From VXRJ01 sp965246995 (GTDB taxonomy: Bacteria; Acidobacteriota; Vicinamibacteria; Vicinamibacterales; UBA8438): DNA of 64,000 bases. Shown piece after piece: positions 1 through 8,598 of this stretch. Where the stretch lies: the NCBI GenBank assembly GCA_965246995.1, contig OZ252008.1, positions 1,426,001-1,490,000 on the forward strand, in the 5' to 3' direction. The notes below the pieces were generated by a model. It was not told the DNA's origin. It saw nothing but the letters and a program-made list of their open reading frames with translations, and ran no database searches. Numbering within the stretch: position 1 is the first letter of the stretch; each line of letters starts with the position of its first letter. A program made the position numbers and the translations under genes.

Positions 1-2085
1 GCACCGCTTGGCAGCGGCCGATGGACCGGGGCGGGGTCTGCGTTTGCGCTGGCGCTTGCCGCGGGGCTGACCGGCGCGGTGCTGGCGGGAGCACAGCAAC
101 CGGAAGACGCTGCCGATCTGACTATCGACGTGACACCGGCGGAGCTGACCCTCGAGGTGGGGAAGACGACACAGCTCTCCACGACGGTCCGCGACGTCGA
201 CGGCAACGTGGTGATCGGCGCCAACGTCGTCTATTACTCACGCGCCCGGCGCAGTGTCGGTGTTTCGCGCGATGGGCGCGTTGAAGCGTTCCGCCCCGGC
301 GACTACACCCTCGTGGTGCTTGTTCCGGCAAACCCGAACGATCAGCGCCGCCGCCCGCAGGCTCGCGTTCGGACCGAAGTGCGAGTGACCGTGCCGCAAC
401 CGCCGATCGCGGAGGTCGCGTTCACCGAGGTGCCGGCGCGCTTCTACGCCGGCACCCGCCCGCACCTCGCGGTTACCCTGACCGACACGACCGGGGCGCT
501 CCGCCTCGACGTGACACCGGTGTTCGCGACCACCGATCCCGAGATCGCGACGATCGACCGCTTCGGCTACCTGTCGCTCCATCGTGCAGGCGAGGTCGAT
601 GTGACCGCATCGGTCGACGGCGTCCGCGACGTCGTGCGGCTCGATGTCGTCGCCAACCCCGTTGCCTCCCTTGAGATCCGCACGAGCGCCGACGGCGGTC
701 GAACCGGGGACGTGATCCGCTTCACCGCGGTCGCGATCGACGGGTCCGGCTCCACCGTCGATGATTTCCCCATCAGCTACGCGGTGGGAGGCGAGACGGC
801 GGCCAGCATCATCGGCGCGGGGGCGCCGGCGCAGATCGCGGCTGACGGGCGGTTTGTCGCCGAGCGCTCCGGCACGTATTCCATCATCGCAACCTCCGGC
901 AGCCACAGCGCCGTCGCCACCGTCCCGATCGAGCCGCGCGATGTCCAGCGCGAAATCGAAGTGGTGGGGCGCGGCAGGGTGCTCGATCAGCGGTCGTCCG
1001 ACCTCTGGGTCTGGGAGGGGACCGATGGCCGCGACTATGCGATCACCGGCACCTGGGGCGCCGACGGGTACTCGTTCTTCTGGGATGTCACTGACCCGGC
1101 CAACATCGAGAAGATCCAGGAAGTGCAGGTTGACGCCCGGACCGTCAACGACGTCAAGGTATCGCCCGACGGCGAGGTGGCGGTAATTGGCCGGGAGGGG
1201 GCGTCGAACCGGCGGAACGGGATCGTCGTGCTGGGAGCCGGCAATCCCCGCGAAGGCGTCCCGGTGCTCTCGGAGTTTACGGACCAGCTCACGGGCGGCG
1301 TGCACAACCTCTTCATCGACGGCGATCAGGTCTACGCGCTGAGCGCCGGCCGCCGGTACGACGTGATCAGCCTCGAGGATCCGCGTGAGCCTCAACGCGT
1401 GGGCCGGTTCGAACTCGACACGCCGGGCCACAGCGTCCATGACGTCTGGGTAGAGGACGGCATCGCCTTCTCGTCGAACTGGACCGACGGTGTGGTCGCC
1501 GTCGATATCGGCGGCGGCGGCCGGGGCGGCACGCCCGAGCGTCCGGTGGAGCTGGGGCGTTACGCCCATCCCAACGGGTGGAACCACGCGGCCTTCCCGT
1601 ACCGCAGCAAGTCCACCGGCACGTTCTACATCTTCGCCGGCGACGAGGCGTATCCCTACGGCGGTCTGGGGTTGGACGACAACGGCTCTGACGACGCGCC
1701 GTTCCGGACCGCCGGCTGGATTCATATCATCGAGTGGAGCGATTGGGACAACCCGCGGGAAGTCGCACGCTACCAGGTGCCGGAGGCCGGGACGCACAAC
1801 ATCTGGGTGGAGGACGACCTGATGTATGTCGGCTTCTACTACCCGGGAGGCCTGCGCGTCGTCGACGTCTCGGGCGAGCTGATGGGCGACCTCTACCGGC
1901 AGGGACGCGAGGTGGCGCGGTTCGTGCCGTTCGACCCTGAAGGCTTTACGCCGAACGCGCCGTTCGTCTGGGGGCCGCAACCCTACAAGGGGCATGTCTT
2001 CTTCACCGATTTCAACAGCGGCCTCTGGGCGGTCCGCCTGAAGGAGAAGACCGGTCCCGTACGGGTAATCGGCGAGCCGCAATAG
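1..2085 (+). CDS. Secreted Ig-like plus LVIVD-type beta-propeller protein (5' end outside window)
   Basis: The reading frame is open from base 1, so the true start lies upstream. Bases 20-90 encode a hydrophobic stretch (SAFALALAAGLTGAVLAGA) that reads as a signal peptide, followed by the mature start QQPEDA. Bases 120-950 encode two or three bacterial Ig-like beta-sandwich units, each with a phrase such as VTPAELTLEVGKTTQL. Bases 955-2085 encode a beta-propeller of LVIVD type, with blades such as WDVTDPANIE and VISLEDPREPQRVG and repeated HNLFID/HNIWVED motifs. The GTG at 79 is only an internal codon inside the signal peptide. The protein is probably periplasmic or surface-bound; its ligand is unknown. 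A second secreted propeller follows 9 bp downstream, which suggests a shared role. The family call is firm, the function is not. Confidence 0.8.
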   Translation, partial: APLGSGRWTGAGSAFALALAAGLTGAVLAGAQQPEDAADLTIDVTPAELTLEVGKTTQLSTTVRDVDGNVVIGANVVYYSRARRSVGVSRDGRVEAFRPGDYTLVVLVPANPNDQRRRPQARVRTEVRVTVPQPPIAEVAFTEVPARFYAGTRPHLAVTLTDTTGALRLDVTPVFATTDPEIATIDRFGYLSLHRAGEVDVTASVDGVRDVVRLDVVANPVASLEIRTSADGGRTGDVIRFTAVAIDGSGSTVDDFPISYAVGGETAASIIGAGAPAQIAADGRFVAERSGTYSIIATSGSHSAVATVPIEPRDVQREIEVVGRGRVLDQRSSDLWVWEGTDGRDYAITGTWGADGYSFFWDVTDPANIEKIQEVQVDARTVNDVKVSPDGEVAVIGREGASNRRNGIVVLGAGNPREGVPVLSEFTDQLTGGVHNLFIDGDQVYALSAGRRYDVISLEDPREPQRVGRFELDTPGHSVHDVWVEDGIAFSSNWTDGVVAVDIGGGGRGGTPERPVELGRYAHPNGWNHAAFPYRSKSTGTFYIFAGDEAYPYGGLGLDDNGSDDAPFRTAGWIHIIEWSDWDNPREVARYQVPEAGTHNIWVEDDLMYVGFYYPGGLRVVDVSGELMGDLYRQGREVARFVPFDPEGFTPNAPFVWGPQPYKGHVFFTDFNSGLWAVRLKEKTGPVRVIGEPQ

Positions 2086-2094
2086 GTTTGGGGG

Positions 2095-3147
2095 ATGAGA
2101 CGACGCGCAATCGCGGTCGGCCTGCCGATCGCGTTGGCCACGCTCGTTGCAGTCGTCGCCGCGGCCCCCCCGGACCCGCCGACCCGCAGTTACTGGGTCT
2201 ACGTCTGCGCGGAGTCGGAGGACGAGGTGGCGCTGGTCCGCTACGGTCCCGACGGCGCGACCGTGGAACGGACGATTCGAGTCGGCAGCTTCCCGAACGA
2301 GATTGAGGGTCCGCACGGCATCACCGTCGATCCGGACGGGCGGTACTGGTACGTCTCGCTGGCCCACGGCCTGCCGTTCGGCAGCGTCCACAAGTACGAG
2401 ACCGGAACCGACGCGTGGATGGGTGATGTCACCCTCGGCCTGTATCCCGCAACGATGGATGTTTCGCCCGCGACGGGTCTCCTCTGGGTAGTCAATTTCA
2501 ACCTGCATGGCGGCATGCAGCCGAGCAGCGTCTCCGCCGTGGAGACGGAGACGATGGCGGAAGTGGCGCGCATCGACAGCGGGGTGATGCCGCACGGCTC
2601 CCGCGTCAGCCGCGATGGAACACGTCACTACTCGGTCAACATGATGGGGGCCGAACTGGTGGAACTGGACGCCCTCCGCTTCGAAGTGGTCCGCCGCCTT
2701 CCGCTCGGGGACGGTGTGCAGCCCACCTGGGTGACCCGGCCCACGCCGGACAATATCGTGTACGTCACCGGCAACAATGTCGCGAAGATCTTCGAAGTCG
2801 ATCTCGACGCCTGGGAAGTGACGCGCACGTTCGAGACCGGCCGCGGTCCGTACAACCTGGCCGTCACGCCCGACCAGGGCACGCTGATCGCCACCTACAA
2901 GACGGATGACTCGGTGGCGTTCTGGGATCTGGCGTCGGGCACCGAGCGCGGCCGAGTGACGACGTCCCGCACCATTCCCCACGGCGTCTCCATCACGCCC
3001 GATGGCGCCTACGCCTTCATCACCCTCGAAGGGGTGGGCAACGATCCCGGCACGGTCGAGGTCTACGACATCCCCGCTGCCGAACGGGTCGCTACCGTCG
3101 ATATCGGCAAGCAGGCCGGCGGGCTCGCCTTCTGGAAGATGGACTGA
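2095..3147 (+). CDS. Secreted YncE/YVTN-type beta-propeller protein
   Basis: The 350-residue product starts with MRRRAIAVGLPIALATLVAV and an AAA/PPDP junction, a plausible signal peptide. The rest is made of repeated propeller blades with the pattern hydrophobic-x-PDG-x-aromatic: GITVDPDGRYWYVSL, SRDGTRHYSVN, AVTPDQGTLIATY and SITPDGAYAFITL. This is the YncE/YVTN lactonase-like fold, where blade number varies and many members have no known enzyme activity. The start ATG lies 9 bp after the previous stop, with a G-run (GGGGG) just upstream, so the two propeller genes probably form one transcript. The stop codon abuts the stop of the convergent gene on the other strand with no bases between. 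The substrate cannot be read from the sequence. Confidence 0.85.
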   Translation: MRRRAIAVGLPIALATLVAVVAAAPPDPPTRSYWVYVCAESEDEVALVRYGPDGATVERTIRVGSFPNEIEGPHGITVDPDGRYWYVSLAHGLPFGSVHKYETGTDAWMGDVTLGLYPATMDVSPATGLLWVVNFNLHGGMQPSSVSAVETETMAEVARIDSGVMPHGSRVSRDGTRHYSVNMMGAELVELDALRFEVVRRLPLGDGVQPTWVTRPTPDNIVYVTGNNVAKIFEVDLDAWEVTRTFETGRGPYNLAVTPDQGTLIATYKTDDSVAFWDLASGTERGRVTTSRTIPHGVSITPDGAYAFITLEGVGNDPGTVEVYDIPAAERVATVDIGKQAGGLAFWKMD

Positions 3148-5784
3148 TCACCCCTGCGGCCGCCCTTCTCTGGGCGGCAGCGGCGAGACGTAGCCGAGCA
3201 CGAGAATCAGTCCGCCGACGACGCTGAACGACACAATCCGGGCGACGGTGCCGATGTCGGCGAGGTCGACGGTGAACAGTTTGATCACCACCGCCGCCAG
3301 AAGGGCGGCACCGGCCCACCACGCCCGGCGCCAGGCCAGTCGGGTCGCGCTGAACATGACGGTGAAGGCCGCCGCCGTCCAGGCGATCGAGAGCGTGGTC
3401 TGGTACCCGGCGGACGGCCAGAGCGCGTCGGGTCGGAACGGGACGTCGGCCAGGAAGTGTGTGGCGCGCGCGATGATGCCGTTCAACGTTGCGAACGCCA
3501 GCAGCCCGAGAACGCCCCAGCGCCCGTCGCCGGTGATCCTCACGGCCCCGGCGGAGCTCCACCACAGCAGGAATCCGAGCACGAAGATCTGGACCAGTTC
3601 CACTGGGTTGAGGATGGGGACGTAACCGAGCGGGTCCGGATCGCCCCGGTGGGTTGCGGCTATCAGGACCCAGCCGGCCACGAACAGGGCGAGGGGGATC
3701 TGGCCGGTCCCGAGATACGCCTCCCGAAACCGCAGCACCGGCCATTCGAGCCGGCTGCCGAAGGTCGTAAGAGACCACACCACCACCGCCGGCGTCAGCG
3801 CCCAGATCACGAACGACCAGGCGCCGCCGCCCGGCATGAGTTGCCCGATGCGCCAATAGGTCTCCCACGAGACGAAGAACGTGGCGAGCCACAGCGCCGC
3901 GCGGTGCCAGATGGGCGCCGTCCGGCGCCAGTCCGCTTCCAGATGCCGGAGCAGCCAGTACAGTGCGACGAACGCCCCGGGCCAGGCGACGGAGCCCCAG
4001 CGGGCAAGCGGGCTGGGCGCCATCGACAGCCAGGCGACGGTGAAGATCAGCATCGCCGGCAGCAATAGCTGGGGCGGATACGCCAGATGCTTCCAGTTCA
4101 GACGCGTCCGGAGCCAGCCGGATGCGACGAAGCTCACGGCCACGAACCCGAGTGTCGCGCTGTGCTCGTCGAACGACGCCAGATGACGTGAGATCTCCCC
4201 GGCGCCGGCGCCGAACCACCAGAGCGTTCCCCAGACGAACGCCGCCACCGACAGCCGGGCGTACGTCCTCTCATGGCCGACCGTGCGATGCAGCATACGG
4301 GCCGAGAAGAGGCCCGACAGGCTTAGCAGCAGCCCGCCCAGGTAAACGATGTTCAGCACCGGGAGCCCGTCCGCGGGTGGTCCGCCGGAGCTGGCGAGGC
4401 CGGCGAGAAGCTGCAGGGCCAGGCCCGACAGCACGGCGAGGCGACGCGCCTGCCGCGCGCCGACCCATACCAGTGCGGCCCCTTCAAGCGCCCAAGCGGC
4501 GGAAGTCCATCGCCCGTCGAAGGCGAGCGGGATGGCCAGCGTGCCGAACGCGACGGCCAGCGCCGCGAACGACTGCACCAGAAGCGGCATCGACCGGCGT
4601 CCGCGCCAGTGGAGAGTGCCGGCCGCAATTGCGTAGAACACCGAGAACGCCAGGGCGCTGAACGCCGGCCCATACTCGAAGCCGCTCGCCAACCGGTGCT
4701 GCAGGACGTAAGCGGCGAGCGGGACGCCGAACACAAGGGTCCCGTCGACGTAACCCGTGAGCCGCGGCGCCTGCCTCCGGGCGCTCAGTACCGGAATCGC
4801 CGCGAACAGGATGAAGAACAGCGCCAGGAACGGTTGCATCGTGGCGAAATGCTCGGCCTGGTAGAACGCGGACCCCCACATCGCGCCGATGATGAACGTG
4901 AAGACGAACCCCAGCAGGTTGAGCACCCGCCACGCCCGGAACCAGGCCACCGCCACGATGCCAAAGTCGAGAGCGGCGTAATAGGAAAAGAGAGCGACGT
5001 GGCTGCCTTCCCGCGATATCAGGACGGGGCCGAGGAATCCGCCGAGCGAGGCCAGCACCGCCAGGCTCCGCGCGTTCTGCGTCACCGCCAGAACGCTGGT
5101 GAGCACGACGAGCACGACCATGATGCCCAGTCCGGCCGACGCGCCGATGAGGTCGTAGAAGTTCGCCGCCGCGAAGACCGTCAGGTACACGATGCCGGCG
5201 CCGCCCCCCTGCAGCGCCAGGGCGTAGTCGCGTCGCGCCTTTCGCAGGCGCCATCCGATCACCAGCAGCGCGGCCCCGGCCGTGGCGGCGCCGCTCAGGC
5301 GGAACTCGACGGGGAGCAAGCCGCGTTCCGCCACATAGCCCAGGAAGAAAGCGACGCCGAAGAAGAGGATGACCACGCCGAGGCGAACGACGGTGTTGCC
5401 TCCGAAGAGCCACGCGCGCGCCGCGTTGAACCAGTCGTGACGCCCCGCACCGGCTTCCCGGGTCGGCGCCGGGGCCGGCACGGGTGCGGACGCCGGCGCC
5501 GGCTGGTCCACCGTGGCATGGTGGGCGGTCGCGGCTGCTGCCGGCGGTTCGACCGTTGCGGCCACTGCCGTCGCCATTTGTGGTTGCGGGGGGCTCTGCC
5601 CGCCGACCGCCGAGTGACGCAGGCGCTGAACTTCGCCTTCGAGGATCTCGACGCGAGCCGATAGCCGCCGGGTTTCCTGCCGAGTGCCCAGCACCGTCAG
5701 CAGCAGCCCCGCCGCGACGACGAACACGCCGACGAGGAGAGCGGCAATCAGCAGAACGAATAGCAACACGGGCTCTCTCGCCAA
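3148..5784 (-). CDS. DUF2339 polytopic membrane protein
   Basis: The 878-residue product begins with a transmembrane helix (residues about 6-32), then a short coiled coil (ARVEILEGEVQRLRH) and an Ala/Pro/His-rich linker to about residue 120. The remainder is a very long run of hydrophobic helices, probably more than twenty. The motif NTVVRLGVVILFFGVAFFLG after the linker is typical of DUF2339 proteins, which are predicted inner-membrane proteins of unknown function. It is the last gene of a minus-strand run and starts 28 bp after the molybdopterin oxidoreductase gene stops, so co-transcription is likely. I see no catalytic motif. Confidence 0.85.
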   Translation of the reverse strand: MAREPVLLFVLLIAALLVGVFVVAAGLLLTVLGTRQETRRLSARVEILEGEVQRLRHSAVGGQSPPQPQMATAVAATVEPPAAAATAHHATVDQPAPASAPVPAPAPTREAGAGRHDWFNAARAWLFGGNTVVRLGVVILFFGVAFFLGYVAERGLLPVEFRLSGAATAGAALLVIGWRLRKARRDYALALQGGGAGIVYLTVFAAANFYDLIGASAGLGIMVVLVVLTSVLAVTQNARSLAVLASLGGFLGPVLISREGSHVALFSYYAALDFGIVAVAWFRAWRVLNLLGFVFTFIIGAMWGSAFYQAEHFATMQPFLALFFILFAAIPVLSARRQAPRLTGYVDGTLVFGVPLAAYVLQHRLASGFEYGPAFSALAFSVFYAIAAGTLHWRGRRSMPLLVQSFAALAVAFGTLAIPLAFDGRWTSAAWALEGAALVWVGARQARRLAVLSGLALQLLAGLASSGGPPADGLPVLNIVYLGGLLLSLSGLFSARMLHRTVGHERTYARLSVAAFVWGTLWWFGAGAGEISRHLASFDEHSATLGFVAVSFVASGWLRTRLNWKHLAYPPQLLLPAMLIFTVAWLSMAPSPLARWGSVAWPGAFVALYWLLRHLEADWRRTAPIWHRAALWLATFFVSWETYWRIGQLMPGGGAWSFVIWALTPAVVVWSLTTFGSRLEWPVLRFREAYLGTGQIPLALFVAGWVLIAATHRGDPDPLGYVPILNPVELVQIFVLGFLLWWSSAGAVRITGDGRWGVLGLLAFATLNGIIARATHFLADVPFRPDALWPSAGYQTTLSIAWTAAAFTVMFSATRLAWRRAWWAGAALLAAVVIKLFTVDLADIGTVARIVSFSVVGGLILVLGYVSPLPPREGRPQG

Positions 5785-5812
5785 GACTCAACCGGCGCTC
5801 CCGCGCCGGGGT

Positions 5813-6601
5813 TCAGACGCCGCCGTACCAGTGGAATCCCCAGTCCGAGTTGATGCCGCCGGTGCCCTTGCCGAAGCCGGCCATCGAGTCGACCACCTCG
5901 ATGGACTTCAGGAACTTGAGGTTCTTGTATCCGCACTGCCGCTCGACCCGGAGGCGGAGCGGCGCCCCGTTGCCCATTGGCAGATCCCGGCCATTCAGGC
6001 CGTAGGCCAGAATGGTCTGCGGATGCACCACTTCGAACATGTCGATACTCTCGTACCAGCCGTCGACGGTGTCGAGGACCACGTAGCGGGCACCGGGCCG
6101 CACGCCGCCCGCCGCCTCCAGCACGCGCAGCAGCGGCGCGCCGGTCCACTGGGCGATGGCCGACCAGCCCTGCTCGCAGACGTGCGCCGTGATCTGGGTG
6201 CGTGAGGGCAGCCGCCTGATCTCGTCGAGCGAGAGCGAGACCGGCTGTTCGACGAGACCGCTCACCGGCAGGCGCCAGTCGCGGAATCCGTTGCGCCGCT
6301 GGCGCTGGTAGTCCTCGTCCCGGGGGTTGGTCTGGCCCCACGTCGGAAAGTCCGGAGCAATGTCCTCCGGGCCGTACTCGCGCGCGAGCGGCTGGTCCGA
6401 GAGCAGCAGGCGGCTGGCGCTCATGGTCAGCACGTCGGCGGCGCCGATGAGCCCGCCCCGGACGTGCGGCGGGACGTACTGGTCGCGGGAGCACCCGGCC
6501 AGCAGCATCGCGCCCAGCGCGGGTACGCTCGACAGCAGGTGACGGCGCGAGATCGGTCGGGGTCGGACGATACGCGGCGCGTCGAGAGTCGGTTTGTTCA
6601 C
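5813..6601 (-). CDS. Tat-exported molybdopterin sulfite-oxidase-family oxidoreductase (YedY/MsrP-like)
   Basis: The 262-residue product has a twin-arginine leader (ISRRHLLSS) that runs into a lipobox-like LLAGC, so it may be a Tat-exported lipoprotein. The core is the molybdopterin-binding fold of sulfite oxidases and MsrP/YedY. The Cys in AHVCEQGWSAIAQWTG sits where the molybdenum-ligating Cys is found, and the end carries KSIEVVDS and WGFHWYGGV. I chose the GTG at 6601 because it overlaps the stop of the upstream cytochrome gene in a GTGA arrangement; a longer reading would lie inside that gene. The partner gene encodes a b-type cytochrome and not the MsrQ ferric-reductase-like subunit, so electron transfer from the quinone pool is inferred. 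The substrate is unknown. Confidence 0.88.
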   Translation of the reverse strand: MNKPTLDAPRIVRPRPISRRHLLSSVPALGAMLLAGCSRDQYVPPHVRGGLIGAADVLTMSASRLLLSDQPLAREYGPEDIAPDFPTWGQTNPRDEDYQRQRRNGFRDWRLPVSGLVEQPVSLSLDEIRRLPSRTQITAHVCEQGWSAIAQWTGAPLLRVLEAAGGVRPGARYVVLDTVDGWYESIDMFEVVHPQTILAYGLNGRDLPMGNGAPLRLRVERQCGYKNLKFLKSIEVVDSMAGFGKGTGGINSDWGFHWYGGV

Positions 6602-7296
6602 GGCTCCTCCGAGGGTAACGGAAACCTTCCGGTGAACATGGCGCGGATGCGGTTGGCAGCGCCGGCGGCAAGCACCTCCAGGACATGCACCACCACGAAC
6701 AGCACGAATACGATGGTGCCGATGGTGTGCAGTGTACGCGCCGACTGCCGGCCGCCGAACAGATCCAGCAGCCACGGCATCGCTGCCGTGAACCCGGGGG
6801 ATTGCGCGAGCCCGGTCAATGTCATCAGCGGCACGAACAGCACGAGCAGCAGTAAATAGGAGATCTTCTGCAGCGTGCCGTAGCGGGTCGCCGACGCGCG
6901 GGACCGGGCGCGCCACGGGAGATGGTCGCCCAGATCGGTCCATAGCCGCGTAGGGGCGAGTTCCACACGGCTGGGCCACAGGCGATCGCGAACGTGCCCG
7001 GTCGCCAGGCTCCAGCCGGCGTAGACCAGCCCGTTGATCAGGAACAACCACGCGAACGTGAAGTGGTAGTTACGTCCCCACATCCGGTTGCCCATGGCGC
7101 CCGCCTCGTCCCAGGAGATCCCCCAGTCCGCGAGCTGGAAGATCGCGGGGTAGCCCTGGTAGCCGGTGTGGCCCCAGTAGAGCTCAGGAAAATCGAGGAA
7201 GATGTGGATGCCGCTCACCAGCAAGTAGCCGCTGGCGACCACGTTGATCCAGTGGCAGATGCGGACGTTGCACGAGTGGAGGCGGATCCACCGCAT
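6598..7296 (-). CDS. Cytochrome b561-type membrane subunit
   Basis: The 232-residue product has four to five hydrophobic helices and histidines placed as in two-heme b561 or hydrogenase-type cytochromes: RICHWINVVASGYLL near the N-terminus, NYHFTFAWLFLING in the second helix, and LHTIGTIVFVLFVVVHVLE near the C-terminus. In this family such subunits pass electrons between the quinone pool and a periplasmic or membrane-bound redox partner. Its stop overlaps the start of the molybdopterin oxidoreductase gene by 4 bp (GTGA), so translation is coupled and the two products probably form one complex. The gene begins 21 bp after the stop of the sugar dehydrogenase gene. Confidence 0.85.
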   Translation of the reverse strand: MRWIRLHSCNVRICHWINVVASGYLLVSGIHIFLDFPELYWGHTGYQGYPAIFQLADWGISWDEAGAMGNRMWGRNYHFTFAWLFLINGLVYAGWSLATGHVRDRLWPSRVELAPTRLWTDLGDHLPWRARSRASATRYGTLQKISYLLLLVLFVPLMTLTGLAQSPGFTAAMPWLLDLFGGRQSARTLHTIGTIVFVLFVVVHVLEVLAAGAANRIRAMFTGRFPLPSEEP

Positions 7297-7317
7297 GTGC
7301 TTCGATTCGGGCCTGCC

Positions 7318-8535
7318 TCAAGGCGCCGGCTCGATACGCAGAAGCGCGCCGTCGTCGTCGTGGTCCGTCAGCACGTAGAGCAGTTCGTCGGGTCCCTGGC
7401 GGACCTCCCGGATGCGCTGCCGCAGCTCCCTCAGCATCGACTCCCGGCGCAGTTCCTCCAGTTTCTCGTTGAACACGATCCGCTGCAGATGGCCGGTTCC
7501 CGGTATCCCGCCCTGGCGCAGCGAGCCGACGAAGACGTTGCCCCTCCAGGCGGGGAACTGGTCCCCGGTGTAGACGGCCATGCCGGCCGCTGCGATGGCG
7601 GGCAGCCAGACCACGGCCGGCGACTCGTATCCGTCCCGCGTCGGGTGCTGGGATACTCGCGCGCCGGGATACAGGCGCCCGAAGCTCATCAGGGGCCAGC
7701 CGTAGTTGCGTCCCGGCAGCAGGACGTTCAGCTCGTCGCCGCCGTTGGGACCGTTCTCGTGTTGCCAGATGTTGCCGGTCTCGGCGTGCAGCATCAGGCC
7801 GAGCGTGTTGCGATGTCCGATGGTGTAGATCTCCGGCCGATAGCCCGGCTCGTTCACGAACGGGTTGTCGTCCGGTACCGAGCCGTCATCATTCAGGCGC
7901 AGCACCTTGCCGCGCAGGCTCGCGGGGTCCTGCGGGGCGTTGAGGAGTTCACCGTCGGGGGAGAGGATTCGGCCGCCGGTGGACATGTAGATCTTGCCGT
8001 CGCCGCCGAAGGCGACCCGCCCATTGAGCCCCGAGTTGCCGTGGAAGGGTTGGGTGACGACCAGATCCGCGACGTCGTGGAGGGCGTGTCCCTCCAGACG
8101 CCCCCGAGCCAGGGTCGGCGAACCCCGGCCATCGTTGGCCCGCTTGGTGTACGTGAGATAAACGAGTCCGTTCTCGGCGAATTCAGGATGGATCGCCACG
8201 TCCATGAGGCCGCCGTTGCCGTCGGTTCGGACGTCTGGAACGCCGGAGATCGGTTGCGGATCGAGAACGCCGTCACGCACGAGACGCAGGCGGCCCGGCC
8301 GCTCGGTGATCAGCATGCCGCCATCGGGCAGGAACGCGATCGCCCAGGGATGCTCCAGCCCCCTGGTCACGACGCTGACACGGATCTGGTGCTGCTCCGC
8401 GGTGTCGAGCACCCAGGGACCGTCGCCCAGCGGCGGTACCGGCACGCCGATAGGCTGTTCTTCCTGGGCGTGGACGACGGTGAACAGGCAGAGCAGCAGC
8501 GGCGCTGCCAGGGGCAGGGAACGTCTGATCTTCAT
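7318..8535 (-). CDS. PQQ-dependent sugar dehydrogenase family protein (soluble, secreted)
   Basis: The 405-residue product has a signal peptide (SLPLAAPLLLCLFTVVHA) followed by a six-bladed soluble aldose or glucose dehydrogenase fold. Recognisable family phrases are GLEHPWAIAFLPDGGMLITE, GLMDVAIHPEF, YLTYTK, GRVAFGGDGKIYMSTGG, YTIGHRNTLGLM and ENGPNGGDELN. Family members oxidise sugars in the periplasm using PQQ; many annotated members have unknown substrates. The ATG at 8535 is preferred over a GTG at 8541 because a GGAGG sits 5 nt upstream of the ATG and overlaps the GTG. No PQQ biosynthesis genes are in the window. It lies directly upstream of the cytochrome b561 and molybdopterin genes, forming a redox cluster. 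Confidence 0.88.
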   Translation of the reverse strand: MKIRRSLPLAAPLLLCLFTVVHAQEEQPIGVPVPPLGDGPWVLDTAEQHQIRVSVVTRGLEHPWAIAFLPDGGMLITERPGRLRLVRDGVLDPQPISGVPDVRTDGNGGLMDVAIHPEFAENGLVYLTYTKRANDGRGSPTLARGRLEGHALHDVADLVVTQPFHGNSGLNGRVAFGGDGKIYMSTGGRILSPDGELLNAPQDPASLRGKVLRLNDDGSVPDDNPFVNEPGYRPEIYTIGHRNTLGLMLHAETGNIWQHENGPNGGDELNVLLPGRNYGWPLMSFGRLYPGARVSQHPTRDGYESPAVVWLPAIAAAGMAVYTGDQFPAWRGNVFVGSLRQGGIPGTGHLQRIVFNEKLEELRRESMLRELRQRIREVRQGPDELLYVLTDHDDDGALLRIEPAP

Positions 8536-8598
8536 GCGCACCTCCGGTGCGAGGCGAACGCGGTCCGTGAAGCTGTGGTCGTTATCACTTCGTCTCGC

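Noticed and set aside
238..2982. A 914-codon open frame on the minus strand opposite the two propeller genes.
   Set aside because: It mirrors the codon structure of two genes with signal peptides and clear propeller repeats. The translation is rich in Arg, His, Asp and Val with no fold-like pattern, as expected for antisense frames in GC-rich DNA.
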